DNA from: Pseudoscleropodium purum
Lineage: Eukaryota > Streptophyta > Bryopsida > Hypnales > Brachytheciaceae
NCBI GenBank assembly: GCA_963969395.1
Contig: OZ017798.1
Span: 21,258,173-21,322,172 of the forward strand
Length of the DNA stretch: 64,000 nt
Reading direction: 5' to 3'
The notes beneath the pieces were generated by a model. That model saw only the letters and a program-made list of their open reading frames with translations. It was not told where the DNA came from and did no database searches. Position numbers and translations under genes: made by a program. Shown piece by piece: positions 52,160-63,856 of this stretch. Numbering within the stretch: position 1 is the stretch's first letter; each line of letters opens with the position of its first letter.

Positions 52160-52240
52160 AGCAAGGGTTTGAGAATGACAGCACGAAAAGCGGCAAGGGT
52201 TTGAGAATTTCAAAACTAAGCACGCAAGGGTTTGAGATTT
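52160..52240. repeat. Triplicated GCAAGGGTTTGAGA motif
   Basis: Three copies of a GCAAGGGTTTGAGA-containing unit spaced about 33 bp apart. The equivalent place near 33870 has a single diverged copy, so this is a local expansion after the block duplication. Confidence 0.6.
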
Positions 52241-52294
52241 CGATCAGATCTGCTCCCATCTACACAATCAAACAACACCCATAAGGTCACAGCC

Positions 52295-52410
52295 TGCAGT
52301 ACCGTCCCTTGCTCCAAAGCTGTGCAGCAACACCCAGTTGATGAGACTGGTGAGCACACGACAACAATTGTGGGTTTCAGACCTAGATCTTGAGAAATGG
52401 ACGCTAAAAT
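52295..52410 (-). pseudogene. Relic of a dioxygenase exon 3/intron 2 boundary
   Basis: Counterpart of 33985-34090. It has the exon 3 start codons (minus strand, TTTGGAGCAAGGGACGGTAC) with the intron end CCAGTTGATGAGA, GACAACAATTGTGGGTTTCA and GATCTTGAGAAATGGACGCT. The remainder of the exon is absent. Confidence 0.7.
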
Positions 52411-53336
52411 TCACCACTACCGGAAAAGTGTCACCCAAGCAATAGATTCTTAAGTAGGAAGAAACTGTCCAGGCCAGTCACCACCTCAGCATCTGATCAT
52501 CTACCAATAAACTCTAACTTAGCTCTTGGATCATAACTTCAGCACACAGTATCCATACGACACATTCTTCGATGTGTTGAAATTCCAACAGAATTGGAAG
52601 GCAGTAATGTCAATTGTGCGAACTTTAAAAATTATTCTATTAATCTAAAAACATGACCTAGTACTGATCTGATCCTACATAGAAAGAAAAATGAGATTAA
52701 GTCCCAGACAGTACTTTGGAGCTGGAATCACCATTTGAGAATCAGAATTAACCGTAATAGAAACACTGAGTACAACATCGCTGATCGGCAATGAGAGAAG
52801 AATCTTTCACAATCATCAGTCGCTATTCATAGTCTTGAAACTATTCCAATTCTATTTTCTCTTGTTAGAGTGATGCTTTGCATTTCTCTCCCAACAACAC
52901 TTAGTTTGGTGAATCTCTAGTTTTGCCAAAGAATGTTGTGTAAGTTTGTGTTAATGACTTCATGTCAGAAAAAGTGTTGGTGGACATTAGAGTCTTTCAA
53001 AAACATGGAGATTTTGCACTGAACTTTCATATGGAAAATCTCCATGTGGACCTCTCTCTATGGCCAAATTGATCATATAGAGGCCTCCCTGTGATAATTG
53101 TGACTATAAGGAGACCTCTCTGTAGATGACAAAAAACATTTTTACTACTATGATGTTATCTAAAGTTCTTTAAAGGATCTAATGTTATCAAAAATCATGT
53201 AAACATATAATAATACATAGATAAGCATTATTTTTTCATTAATTTCAATTGTTTCCAACAAGCTATTACAAACAGTTGTATCTATTTCTAGTAATAGTAG
53301 TAACTTGTAAGGTAAACACAACCATTCTTCTTCTCG

Positions 53337-53359
53337 CCCCCCCCCCCCCCCCCCCCCCC
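53337..53359. repeat. Homopolymer run of 23 C
   Basis: Uninterrupted C run between TTCTCG and TCTCAATTCC. It could form G-quadruplex/i-motif structures or reflect assembly or slippage uncertainty. Confidence 0.85.
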
Positions 53360-54470
53360 TCTCAATTCCATCCTCATTAACCAACGGTGTACATTCTAGA
53401 AAACAAGTGTGGGCCATTGGTACATAAGGCAAAGGAATTCTTACAAAGATGAGAATGGTTATGTCTACCTTAATTCACACAATTGTCATTGAAGTCTAAA
53501 TACCACTATTAATGTAGGTATTAACTTTGTATTATGATTTTCCTAATCTTCTAAAAAATGTAGAGATGAACATGTGATTGTATGCTCAATTCTTAAGGCA
53601 TCTCAAATGAAAAAAATTATACCAATAATATCTTATACAAGCCATATTCTATGAAATAAATATATAGTTTTCCTACAATTCGACAAATACCTTGTGTGCT
53701 TAGTAAACTCCAACCTCATGATAGGCAAACTATGGGCGCTTCCAATAACCTCCATTGCCTATATTTCTTTTTGAAAAATAGTGCAATCAAATCACCTTCA
53801 ATAGTTTCCCTAAACATCCATCTAGAACATTTGTTCAAAATTGACTTCGAGTAATTCTACCCATTTATGTTGTGTATATTGTTTTCAAGAATTAACATTT
53901 AAAAAGCCCTTGGAGTTCATTTAAATAGCCTACATTTAGCTTGATTATAACTCTTCAATTGTGGTTTAATATATGAATTGTGATACATTGTTATTTATAT
54001 ATTATCATGATTATGAATTTACATTGTACTAAAAAGTATTTAGTCAAAGTATCATATACCACCAAATTCATAATATATTATATGGACACAAAAGGCTTTT
54101 ATGCCCTTTAAGGGCGACAAAGACAAATTCCACTGCCATATAATCAAATATGCATTTTGAGCTCAATTTGGCCTTTTACATTATATTTAGGTTTAATTAT
54201 ACAATTTTACTACATGATACTATCTACTATCTATCATTTCGAGGAATTTTCATTAATTATTTTGTAAGAAATTGTAATTGCAATAGTAGTAAGTAAAAAT
54301 AATTTGATAAATATAACAAAAACAACTCAATTAACACAAGCTAAAGGATTGAAGCTTATTTGTTTGTTTTGTCAAAAAACATTTAGTAATGCCATTTCTA
54401 TTATAAAGGACAAAACACTTTGAAACTTGTTTTATCTCCATATCTATCTGTAGGATCTTATACTAGACTA

Positions 54471-54724
54471 CAGGGTTGACAAGACGTTTGGACGCGGACG
54501 CTGTGTCCGCAACGTTCGCTAACATCCGCGGACGCCGTCTGCCCCATCCGCCCTACCCGCCCGTCCGTCCGCCTATCCACCCTGTCCGTTTGCCCCCGTC
54601 CGCCCCCATCCGCTCATCCGCCTTTTGATGGCGAGAGGGACGTTGCGTCCACTGGCGTCCATGCGTCCGGACGTCCAGATTACGGACGCTATTTTGGGGC
54701 GGACGTAGATATTCGTCAACCCTG
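54471..54724 (-). mobile_element. hAT-like miniature element, family 1, copy b
   Basis: 254 bp with ends CAGGGTTGAC and GTCAACCCTG and a perfect 8-bp target duplication CTAGACTA (54463-54470, 54725-54732). The interior is dense in CGTCCG/CCGCCC. Its orientation is opposite to copy a, because the CCCCAAAATAGCGTCCGT segment is near the right end in reverse complement. Confidence 0.95.
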
Positions 54725-55272
54725 CTAGACTAACTGTATAAGAATGTATAGAAGAAATTTAGAAACTTTGGCCATGTAGATTGCAAGATATTTGCAATGA
54801 AAGTAAAGACAACAAAGAAGGAAACTCAAGCTTAATAAAAGAAAACAAATCTTTGTTAAAGTGAAGAAAACAAGTCGATCTTATTATTTAGTCTTTTGCA
54901 CCTTATTTGATGATGTGAAGAAGTTCGAGCTTTGTTGAGAGACCCACTGAAGCATGTGAAATGTGAAAAGATTCTGAAGTGAAAAGGTAGCATCAATTGG
55001 TCACTAGACAATTGAACAAGCTCAGGGGAGTCCCCTAGCATCCTCTACATTATTAAAAATTGTGTAGCACTTGCATTTCCTCCCATATTATTTTCTTGGC
55101 TTCATGCTCTCATTAGAAGATTTTTGGGGCCTCCGGATGCTTGCGAGTTATCATAGGCTACAAACGCAAAGAACAGGTTTGGCGCAGCAGTCTGACGTGG
55201 CCGAGCCCCTACCTTGTCATTGATTCAAAAATTTATTTATTTATTTATTTATTTTTTGCATTTGGAGACTAA

Positions 55273-55400
55273 TTTTTTTTTTTTTTTTTTTTTTTATGAA
55301 AAAGAAAATTCTAACAGTGGGCCGTTCCCCTCACTGCGGGGAACAGCTACGGGGGAACAGGCCCGAAACAAGCTTCTGGACCCCCCAAAAAAAACTCTTC
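55273..55400. repeat. Dispersed repeat with T run and GGGGGAACAGG core
   Basis: A T run, then AACAGTGGG, GGGGGAACAGGCCCGAAAC and CTCTTCTAATGG. A diverged relative lies at about 63025-63137 (T run, GATAGTGGG, GGGAGAACAAGCCTGAAAC, CCTCTAATGA). Class unknown. Confidence 0.6.
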
Positions 55401-56672
55401 TAATGGAATATGTGTTTTGTTTCTTCGTTGCCTATATTGCACATTGTGTACTCACAGTTTGGAATGATGAAGAGCCCCCCCCCCCGTCGTTTGCAAATTA
55501 TAGAGGCGAGCATGATGAGGTCAAACAGTGAATGGAAAATGGCAGTTTCTTTTGGAAGATGGTGAAGAAGGTAAAATATCAATGTTTATTGTCAGTAGTT
55601 GTGATCCATAGCAGTTGCAACTAATTAAACTCCATCAGCTTCTTCTTCAACTATAGTATGCACTTCATTGGAATTCTCTGGTAACGCACTTGGTTGATCA
55701 AACAAGCGCTTCCAACCACAGTGTGACACCTGAAAGCAATTTTGTACATGGTACACTGTGCTTCATAGCATCAGGAAAGATGTTCGGATGTTCCAAAGTA
55801 AGTGGTCTTACACAAGCACGGAGATGTCCAATGTGATTGCACATAATTGTGCCGTTGGATTCCTAACATGACTCCCGTTTCAAATCACCGCACTTAGGTC
55901 ATAGACACTTTATGGAAGTGGGAGCAATGTGGATGCACAAAACCATGGGTGGTACACACCTACCTGCTGTACCATGCAAGCGAAAATCAATGTTCATTTT
56001 CGAGACGAGGTTTCGCTCATGAACTCCATGTGCAGGGGACGAGGGCCAGCATTTGCATGTGTACGTGGGCTACGTACACATTGCTTATCTGTGCGCGCAG
56101 GTGAAGGTCACAAAGGAAACTTTTCGACATTTCTGTGCCTTGTAGATATATTTTTTCAGTCATTTCGCAATTAAGTGAACTGCAGATGTCAAAGACCAAG
56201 TATTATGTAATGGAGGTGAGAATTGTTAACGACATTTTGCCACTAGTCCTATTCATGTACTGCCTCACTGTTATAGAATTGGAAGGGTTTAGGGGGATTG
56301 GAATGCAGGTGAAATTTAGCAGAACGACGAAGGCGAGGGATACGTTGACTCCGTAACACAATAACACAGCGAATCACTCTCCATCCACCTCTGATTTTTT
56401 TTTTTTTATCTCATTAGCTAGTGCGGATTTGAAATGTGTCTACAAAAATTATAGTGTTGTGTGTTCATTTGAAGAATGTATAAGAAGTGCTTCATGTTGT
56501 AGAAGCACTTTGGGGTTGTCCAATTTTTATTCTGTAGAATCTGTATGTATTTCAATGGACTTAGAGCACAGAGCACATGTGGTTCAATTGTATTTTAGAT
56601 GTACCAACTGCAGTGAAAGTGGATGCACTATTGGTTTTGAAGCAATCAATGTAGTGTATGGACATCGAACTA

Positions 56673-56840
56673 TCACTAAAAAAACCTGTGTTTTTTATGT
56701 TACATTTTTCTAAACATTTATTTGTTTTCATGTTGATAACAATGTTAAATATAACAACAAGATGTTACATTTGACGTTGTTAACATGGAAATAGGTGAAT
56801 ATTTAGAAAAATCCATCATAAAAACACAAATTTCTTATAG
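56673..56840. mobile_element. Palindromic miniature element, CACTA-like ends
   Basis: Almost the whole segment is an inverted repeat around AACAAGA near 56760. The left end is CACTAAAAAAACCTGTG and the right end, reversed, CTATAAGAAATTTGTG. Centre and ends are related to 34862-35075 and 26658-26838. Confidence 0.7.
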
Positions 56841-59800
56841 TTTATGAAGGTGACAAATTTCTAACTACTTAAGGTCATATAATTGCACAGTATTTTGAAA
56901 TTCATTGTCATTGTACATAGTATGTTTGTTGTCACTCAAATTGACACTAATGTGACAGCATACAGTTAATGGAAGAGAGCTTCTGAACATCCAAGACTTT
57001 CAATCCCATGAATGATGCCACCATATTTCTAGATCCCATGTGGAAAATGAAAATGTATCCATTGCAAACAAATTCTATGTTCATGAACCATGCTATATGA
57101 CTGAACTGCAAAACCAATGAGTATAAATTCAATGGTAGGAAATGGTAAAATTTAAGCAAACATACAGTTAATTAATTCAGAGCATTGAAAAACTTCAAAA
57201 AGGGAACTCTCCCGTGTTGAATGCATGCCATTCCACGTACATAGTGCCACAAAATGCCACATGTCATCTCCCCTATGCTCATGTGGCAATGGTAATCAAT
57301 ATGCAGTCAAACAACAAATGACCAAATCAACAGAATGGAAACAACATAAGCTTATTTGGGTTCCCAAGTGCCCAAAATAACACAACCAAATCAAGAGAAT
57401 GAAACAATTGTTTCTTGTTGATTTTCTATTGATTTGGTCACTACTTTTTCTACTAGTGTTTTGAATCCTGCAAAACAAGGTAAACAAATTGACTTTGTAA
57501 AATTTTGCTCTATATTAAATGATGATTTTGACCATTTATAAGTATATGTTGTTAGGCTCACTCATGCAGAAAAATTCAAAAGAAAATATGAAGTCTATTT
57601 TACTTTAAATCAATTTACAATGAAAAAAGTAAAGTGCATTGGTTAACATCCTAATCATCAGTTTTGATGATTTCTTGTGCAATGAGGAAATTTTTTATTT
57701 GAAATACAAATGGTAAAAAATTGGAGGAAAACATTTGGAATATGTGAAAAAAAAATCAAGAATTTTGAAATCACATTGCAAGATAATAGGGCTTGAAGTT
57801 AGAAGAAAATGTTTTTCTTGAAGTCACTCTAGTATAGCTAATAAAATTTGACTCGTTTTAGAATGTGATTTGAAAACTAAATTTTTGTATACAATTATAT
57901 GCCATATTTTATTAGTTACAATACATACTAAATTTCAAAAGTTGATGAACATTTTTGCAAAAGATGCCCCAAAGATGTCCAAATTGCCTAGGCTACCCAA
58001 AAAGTTTTGGTAGCATAACTTTTGATTTGGGAACCCAATTAGAGAAAAAAAATTATATTTTGACCACTAAGGGAATACATGTTCATACCTTGTGTCAAAA
58101 TTCCATGAACATCTGATCCAAATTGACTTGAAAGGAACTTATCCAAATTTTTAATTGTCTATTCAATGGACAATTGGACTCTAGGGCTAAGGTGAATAGT
58201 TGCTAGTTGGTCAATGGCACTTGAATTGATTATTGTTGGTTTTGTGGTATAAACTCTATACATATATGTAGTAGAGGGAAGGAAAAATTTGTTAAGGATT
58301 GTGGGTGTAGGAAAAAATTAGGCATTTAAATTTTATATGTGTAATAGCATCATATAAAAAACTACATGAATGAATTTACAAAAACATCGGGTATTGGAAA
58401 TATGCCCCTCATAGATTTTATGTAAAAATGTGGTCATCTTATATACAAAAATTAAGGTAAATAGCCCCACATCAAATACCCTCTTAACTCACATGTATAC
58501 TTTAAATTAGAAGGAGTCATCTCCCTAAGTAAGCATAGTTTTTTTGGAATTAATCATTTCAATATTTATTAGGTGATATTTAAGTACATTTTCTACCAAA
58601 GTAAAAGCTGACATATTCTTTTTCAAACTTCAATTGAAACTTAAGTTAAGAAAATTATAATTTTTTAATGAAAAAAATCATACCAATCTTAACCTATAAT
58701 CAAATTTACTAGTAGCTAGAAAAGACTAAATCAACTATAATTAGTAGATTAAGTTAAGAAAACCAAGATTAAAAAAAAATTAAAGCGTTGATTTATATTA
58801 TTTGACCCTTTTTTGGTTCATTTGAGAGTAATTTGATCCATTTGTGAATTTTTTTTGGGTTTTTTTCTCATCCCAACATGATTGATTCAAACTTTTAGTT
58901 TGTACAAAAAATAATAAAATATGAAGCACTCTAAGACAAAGCTACATAAATTTGTCTTATGAAAAAAAGGACATTTGTGTCACTTAGAAAATAATGTCAC
59001 TATAATTTTTTTAATGAAAATTTGTATAAAATAATAATATTTAAATTTAAACCAATTTAAATATTTTACAAATAGTGTAGCCTTATTAAATTAGTGTCAT
59101 AAGTACAATTAGGACAAATGTATTAAGTCACATCATTAGAAATAAATAAAAAATTACTTTTTCAATATGCTTGAATGTACATCCATGTCATCACTTTCAT
59201 ATTTCCCTCATAGTGAGATCTTTAAAACATTCATAATCTACACAACAATTCCAACTCCCTCAAAAGTTAAGAAAGGTGTTAGCAATGAATTTAGGTCAAT
59301 ATTTGAAGTGGATTAACTTTGCTAACACCATTCAGTGATCAACAACAAGTGTGATTATTTACCAATTTAGTTACAAATATTTAGCTTAAAGGGAACCTTA
59401 TATTAGGTCCCAACCACCTAACTAATGGCCCGATTTCAAAAATACCAAAATCAACCAATGAGGCGTGAAGACTTTATATTGGCAACCGACCCAATTTTCT
59501 TTTATATCACATGACCACTTGCAAGGTGATGTTTGAACCAATGCAAAGAAATTGGACCTTCTAATAATTGATTCACCATTGTCCTAATGTCCTTGACCCA
59601 ATTCTATAGTGCAGTTTGCGGCTTGATTTGAGTTAGCCCATGTTTATAAATTGGGCCAACTTGGAATTAGGCTTGAGCCGCAAAGTTAGTGCGTCCTTTG
59701 CCGCTTTGCAGGGCCCGGCAAATTCTATTGATCTTCCACAACCGAGCTCCGCGTTAGAATTACCTCCGCGTTAAGCGTTAAACATCACGTCGACTGTAAA

Positions 59801-60554
59801 TAAATGACAGCTGCCCCTACAGTAGCTTTACAGTTGTCCACTTCAACGTCATGATGAGATCGATCTCTCGGATGCAAGAGACATGATTCCACCTGCCAAG
59901 TGAAACACCGAACTTGAATTCAAAGCAACGGTGACAACAAAATTCCGTGGAAAACCATTCCCCTCGCGTAGGCTTTTGAAAGTCGTTAAATGTACAATCA
60001 TTAAATTTTGTGCAGCAACTTCTCAAATCCACAACTCTAGAACACTTCTATTCAGATAACAGAGTGGAATTTTCGGTTCAACAGATTGTAGCACTCCAGA
60101 CTACGGGAGGTTTCGAAATCAACAAGTTCCTCCACGCTTCAGGCATCTAAATTTCATCCTCATGTACTTGCATTGCTAGTTCCTTAAACTACATGCATAC
60201 AACTATTAACATTCACCAAACATTGTGAGAAACTCCTAAGGAATCGACACGATCAATAAAACATAGTTGAATCAGGCTACACTCAACAAATATATTAAAC
60301 TGCATAACAGCATAAGCATTCATGACAGAAATCTGTAGAGTAGAAAGTCGGCTTCCGTTTCGAAGCGGACACGATCCCAGTTTTATTAGCTATAGTGGCT
60401 ATACACGTATGCTCAATGGCGAAAAATGATGAAGTTTCTCCTTCCTCGCGAAGTTTACAAATCCCCCCCACAGATTCATTTTCTACAAAACTCCCTACAA
60501 TGAAGACAAGAATCGGCTGAAGCTCTGAATGATCTCTTTCCAAGATCGAGCTCT

Positions 60555-60827
60555 CTATTCTCCGGACACGGGTACAGGAGCGTACGCCGGCGTATCCACA
60601 CTAGGGCTAGGTCCATAGTTCGGCGCATTTTCAGGAGTGTAGGTCAGCGGAGCGAAGATGGGAGCGTCGCTTGGCGCATACTCAGGTGCATACCCAGGTC
60701 CTTCAGAAAATTCAGGAGCGGGAGCAGGGGACGCAATCGGCCTTGCAGCATTCACATCTTGCACAGACACGGCGAACATCACCACCATTACCGCCAGCAT
60801 CACCGCGACAGACTGCTTCATCGCCAT
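60555..60827 (-). CDS. Small secreted Tyr/Pro/Ala-rich cell-wall-type protein
   Basis: 90 residues from ATG 60827 (MAMKQSVAVML); the frame further upstream offers only a TTG. Residues 1 to about 27 form a signal peptide: basic start, hydrophobic VAVMLAVMVVMFAV core, and a likely cut near VNA-ARP. The mature part is rich in Ala-Pro and Ser-Pro with repeated YAP/xAP dipeptides (ASPAPAPEF, GYAPEYAPSDAP, TPENAPNYGP, PAYAPVPVSGE), the context in which prolines are hydroxylated and arabinogalactosylated. There is no C-terminal hydrophobic GPI signal. It resembles short arabinogalactan/hydroxyproline-rich proteins; the exact family is unknown. A TATA box lies at 61055-61066, a possible 5'UTR intron at about 60960-60884 (GTGAGT...TCTTCAG), and an AATAAA signal at 60387-60382. 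Confidence 0.7.
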   Translation of the reverse strand: MAMKQSVAVMLAVMVVMFAVSVQDVNAARPIASPAPAPEFSEGPGYAPEYAPSDAPIFAPLTYTPENAPNYGPSPSVDTPAYAPVPVSGE

Positions 60828-61054
60828 CGATCTCGCGCACAAATTCTCCTGGCTGGCACCACAAGCCTAGCTCAATCCGAAACCTGAAGATAATCTAAAT
60901 ATTATCAGTCGATCACAGAGAACAAGCTTAAAATGCTTGCAGTAACTTGACAGTACTCACACTTCGATCAACGAAGTCTAAATCTCAATGTCTAGATCCC
61001 GCTCGATCTTCGATGTGTGTGCTTCGCTGCTGGGAACCTGAGGAATGGGGTCTT

Positions 61055-61066
61055 GGATATATAGCA
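61055..61066 (-). promoter_or_regulatory. TATA box of the secreted-protein gene
   Basis: GCTATATATCC on the minus strand about 230 bp upstream of the ATG at 60827. This spacing leaves room for a leader of about 200 nt with one short intron. Confidence 0.65.
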
Positions 61067-61933
61067 GTGAAGGAAACGTACGGTGGTCGATGCTATTACG
61101 CGTGAAGGCTCGCGAAGACGAACATGGCGTCGCAATTGACGCGTTACGGTAGGGATCCAATGAAAGTACGTCAACGCGGTGCCTGCTTGAGTGTACGCTG
61201 GTTCAAGTTCAACGGTCACGGCTTTATGTTATTATTAGGGTTCCCCCGTTTTCTAGAAAATTCAACAGCGAAGGTGACGCTTTTAAATGAGGCGGGGTGC
61301 TTCGTGGCATCATCGAATCTGCAGGACACAAGCCCTTTTTTGGCTGGTTGTTCACGGAAGTCTTTGTACAGACGTGGTTTGCGCCGCGTCAGAAATTTCC
61401 TGGTAGTTGCTGTGGGTGATGTGCGCGTTGTTAAAATATTTTTGAAGTGGCTGATTTGGGGGGGTTGGGGAGGTGGTACAATTCAACTTGCTCCTGATTT
61501 TCTTGATCTCTTTAAGGGATCCGCTAAGCTACTTATGGAATGGAATGATGCATTCTACCGATTTTTTCTTTTTCGTTGTGAAACCGCAACTCTGCAACTC
61601 TGCAAGTACGTTTAAGTTGCATTATTGCACTGATTCAGGCTTTCAAAGTCAAAGGCGCTTGTGTTACAAGTCATCCCAGATTGGTTCTTTGAATTGGGTA
61701 CGACCTGGGATTTTCTTAAATTTGAGACTTGTCTGGGTGGAGTGACATGGCCAGGGAGGATTGACCCCTCTATTGCCCCGCCAGAGGGTAAATGTCAAAA
61801 TTGCCCCCTATTTTGTGCCGCTTAAATTTTGAATTTTATCATGCCTGGAGTTAATTTGGAGTCTTTGATTGCAAATATGAATTCAGAATTTGCAAATTTT
61901 ATCATACATAGCAAATAAAAAATTTCAGTGTTT
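61067..61933. other. Upstream region of the secreted-protein gene
   Basis: It contains a 163-codon plus-strand open frame (61124-61615) that starts only about 60 bp from the minus-strand TATA box. It has no recognisable domain, signal peptide or repeat. I do not call it as a gene. Confidence 0.5.
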
Positions 61934-61941
61934 TTTATAAG

Positions 61942-62205
61942 CAGGGTTGACACGACGTTCGGACGCGGACGTTGTGTCCACAGTGTCCGCTAACATTTGC
62001 GTCCGCTTGTCCGCCCCGTCCGCCCGGTTACGACCGTCCGATCGACACGTAGACTGATGTGGTCCGCACGATTTGGGCGTCCGCCCCGCCCCGCCCGTCC
62101 GCCTTCCGACGGCGGGAGGGATGTTGCGTCCGCTAGCGTCCGTGCGTCCAGACGTCCGGAAAACAGACGCTATTTTGGGGCGGACGTTGAGATTCGTCAA
62201 CCCTG
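61942..62205 (-). mobile_element. hAT-like miniature element, family 1, copy c
   Basis: 264 bp with ends CAGGGTTGAC and GTCAACCCTG and a perfect 8-bp target duplication TTTATAAG (61934-61941, 62206-62213). Interior like copy b and in the same orientation. Very CpG-rich in an AT-rich setting. Confidence 0.95.
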
Positions 62206-62213
62206 TTTATAAG

Positions 62214-63495
62214 GGTAAAACATGGGGCAATAGTGGGGTCAATCCTCCCCTGGTCGTAGTGACATGCTCATTGGACTCATCTGGTCTTGGGTCTTTTCAT
62301 CCATTAAGGAAATGTGGGAAATATGGGATTTTGTTATTCATCAATCATTAGATGATCCTATTTGGAGTGTTTACTTTAATTGGTAAATTGTAGCCTCTAC
62401 TAGTCTACTATCAATATGAATTGACCCTATTGTTTGTCCCTCCAAGTCATTCTACAGGTACATATAAAAAATAAAATTAAAACTATTTTGTATTTGATTC
62501 ATTTATCTTCTATGCCTCTCCTAGCTAATTTGGAGCCTTTGATTGCAAATATGAATTCAAAGATTTGATCATACCTAGCAAATAAAAAAATTCAGCATTT
62601 TTTCCTCGTGGACAAATGAAGGGGTTAGTTCACCCTAACCCTAAAATAAGGGGGCAAAATTTTATATTTTACTCTGATTTGTCTCTACAAATAAAAAAGG
62701 TCATCATAAAACTTGATGAGTTCTATCCTTTGTTGAATGGAGGATGGTTAATTAATCATATATTCAATTTGCACACCTGTCTACCACTAATATACCTATT
62801 AAACTTCTTAATGAATTAGTACTATTCAACCATAGTTAGAGGATGGTATGTATTTTCTAACAATGTTCTTGGTGGTTTCATCCACATTAGAGCAACTGTA
62901 GAGGGCTACAAGTTTTCTAGGCTGCCAGCGTCAAGGGAACAATCTTGTAGTTGCTGCTTGACATAGCATAGCGATTACTATGTCACCAAAAAAAGATTCT
63001 ATGTTTTGTTATTCTAAGTTTAAATTTTTTTTTTTTTTTTCTTTTACAAAAAACAAAATTGATAGTGGGAATAGTGGGAACAAGGTTGGGAGAACAAGCC
63101 TGAAACGGCCCTTCCGATCCCTAAGAAATCCTCTAATGATTTTTAAAAAAAAATTTATATATTTTCTTTTAGTGCCATTTTTAACAATTCCATCTAAGTT
63201 TTTTCATTAATTTCTCCAGAGCATCACTAAATTTTTTTTTCTTAGTATTAATTTCAGTTTAGCATTAGAGAAAATTTAGGGCCTTAAGAAGGTTGCCAAA
63301 CTATAGACAAATACTCCCCAAAGTCCAAATAAAAAATTATTATTTAATTATTATTAAAAATATTAAAAAATAAAAATAAAAATTCAATCATTCAATGCAA
63401 CACATTAGAAGGGGTGCTATTATGTGAGCATAGGAGTGTGAGCCCGTGAGCTTAGAATACTATACACCTATGTTATAGGTGTATAAACTATAAAA
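62214..63495. other. AT-rich intergenic DNA
   Basis: No gene recognised. It contains the diverged dispersed-repeat fragment at about 63025-63137 after a 16-T run. Confidence 0.55.
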
Positions 63496-63771
63496 CATGG
63501 TTGTCATAACGGGCGAGTTAGGGTCATTGGACGGGACGGATGGACGGACGGACGGTCCGGATGGCTTTAATTTTGTAACTTGTGCAATTTTGCGAAATGA
63601 CACATTACCTCGGAATGCGAAATCCAAGGCATAGACGATCTCGTCCGCGCCCAGCATGTTCCTTAATCCACATGGCATCCACGTGGCCTATTTTTCCGTT
63701 ATCAGAAAGTCAACTATGTGTTGACTGTATCGGACGGGCAAACCGAACGTCTGTCCACTATGACAACCATG
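63496..63771 (-). mobile_element. hAT-like miniature element, family 2, copy 2
   Basis: 276 bp with ends CATGGTTGTCATA and TATGACAACCATG. Flanking 8-mers are CTATAAAA and TTATAAAA, 7 of 8 matching. The interior is the reverse complement of the 49510-49740 element, with extra sequence near 63575-63640. Confidence 0.85.
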
Positions 63772-63856
63772 TTATAAAAACTGTCTATGATTATAGGATA
63801 TGTATATTACAAATATCTATATTATAAGTGTCTTTGATATATACACCTTCTATATA

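Larger units (their letters stand above)
51115..54470. other. 5' flank of copy E, then AT-rich intergenic DNA
   Basis: 51115-53010 is the duplicated flank (see 32821-34402 and 38450-38770). After 53010 the DNA is AT-rich without recognisable genes. A 23-base C run is listed separately. Confidence 0.65.
54733..60250. other. Long AT-rich intergenic stretch
   Basis: No gene recognised. It contains (TTTA)n at about 55228-55255, a 23-T run at 55273-55295, a dispersed-repeat fragment at about 55300-55400 and a palindromic element at 56673-56840. Short frames around 55929-56713 have ATG starts but no domains and no convincing splice context. Confidence 0.55.

Noticed and set aside
55929..56356. Several ATG-started frames in a region of slightly higher GC
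   Set aside because: Overlapping frames on both strands, no domain, no consistent coding pattern.
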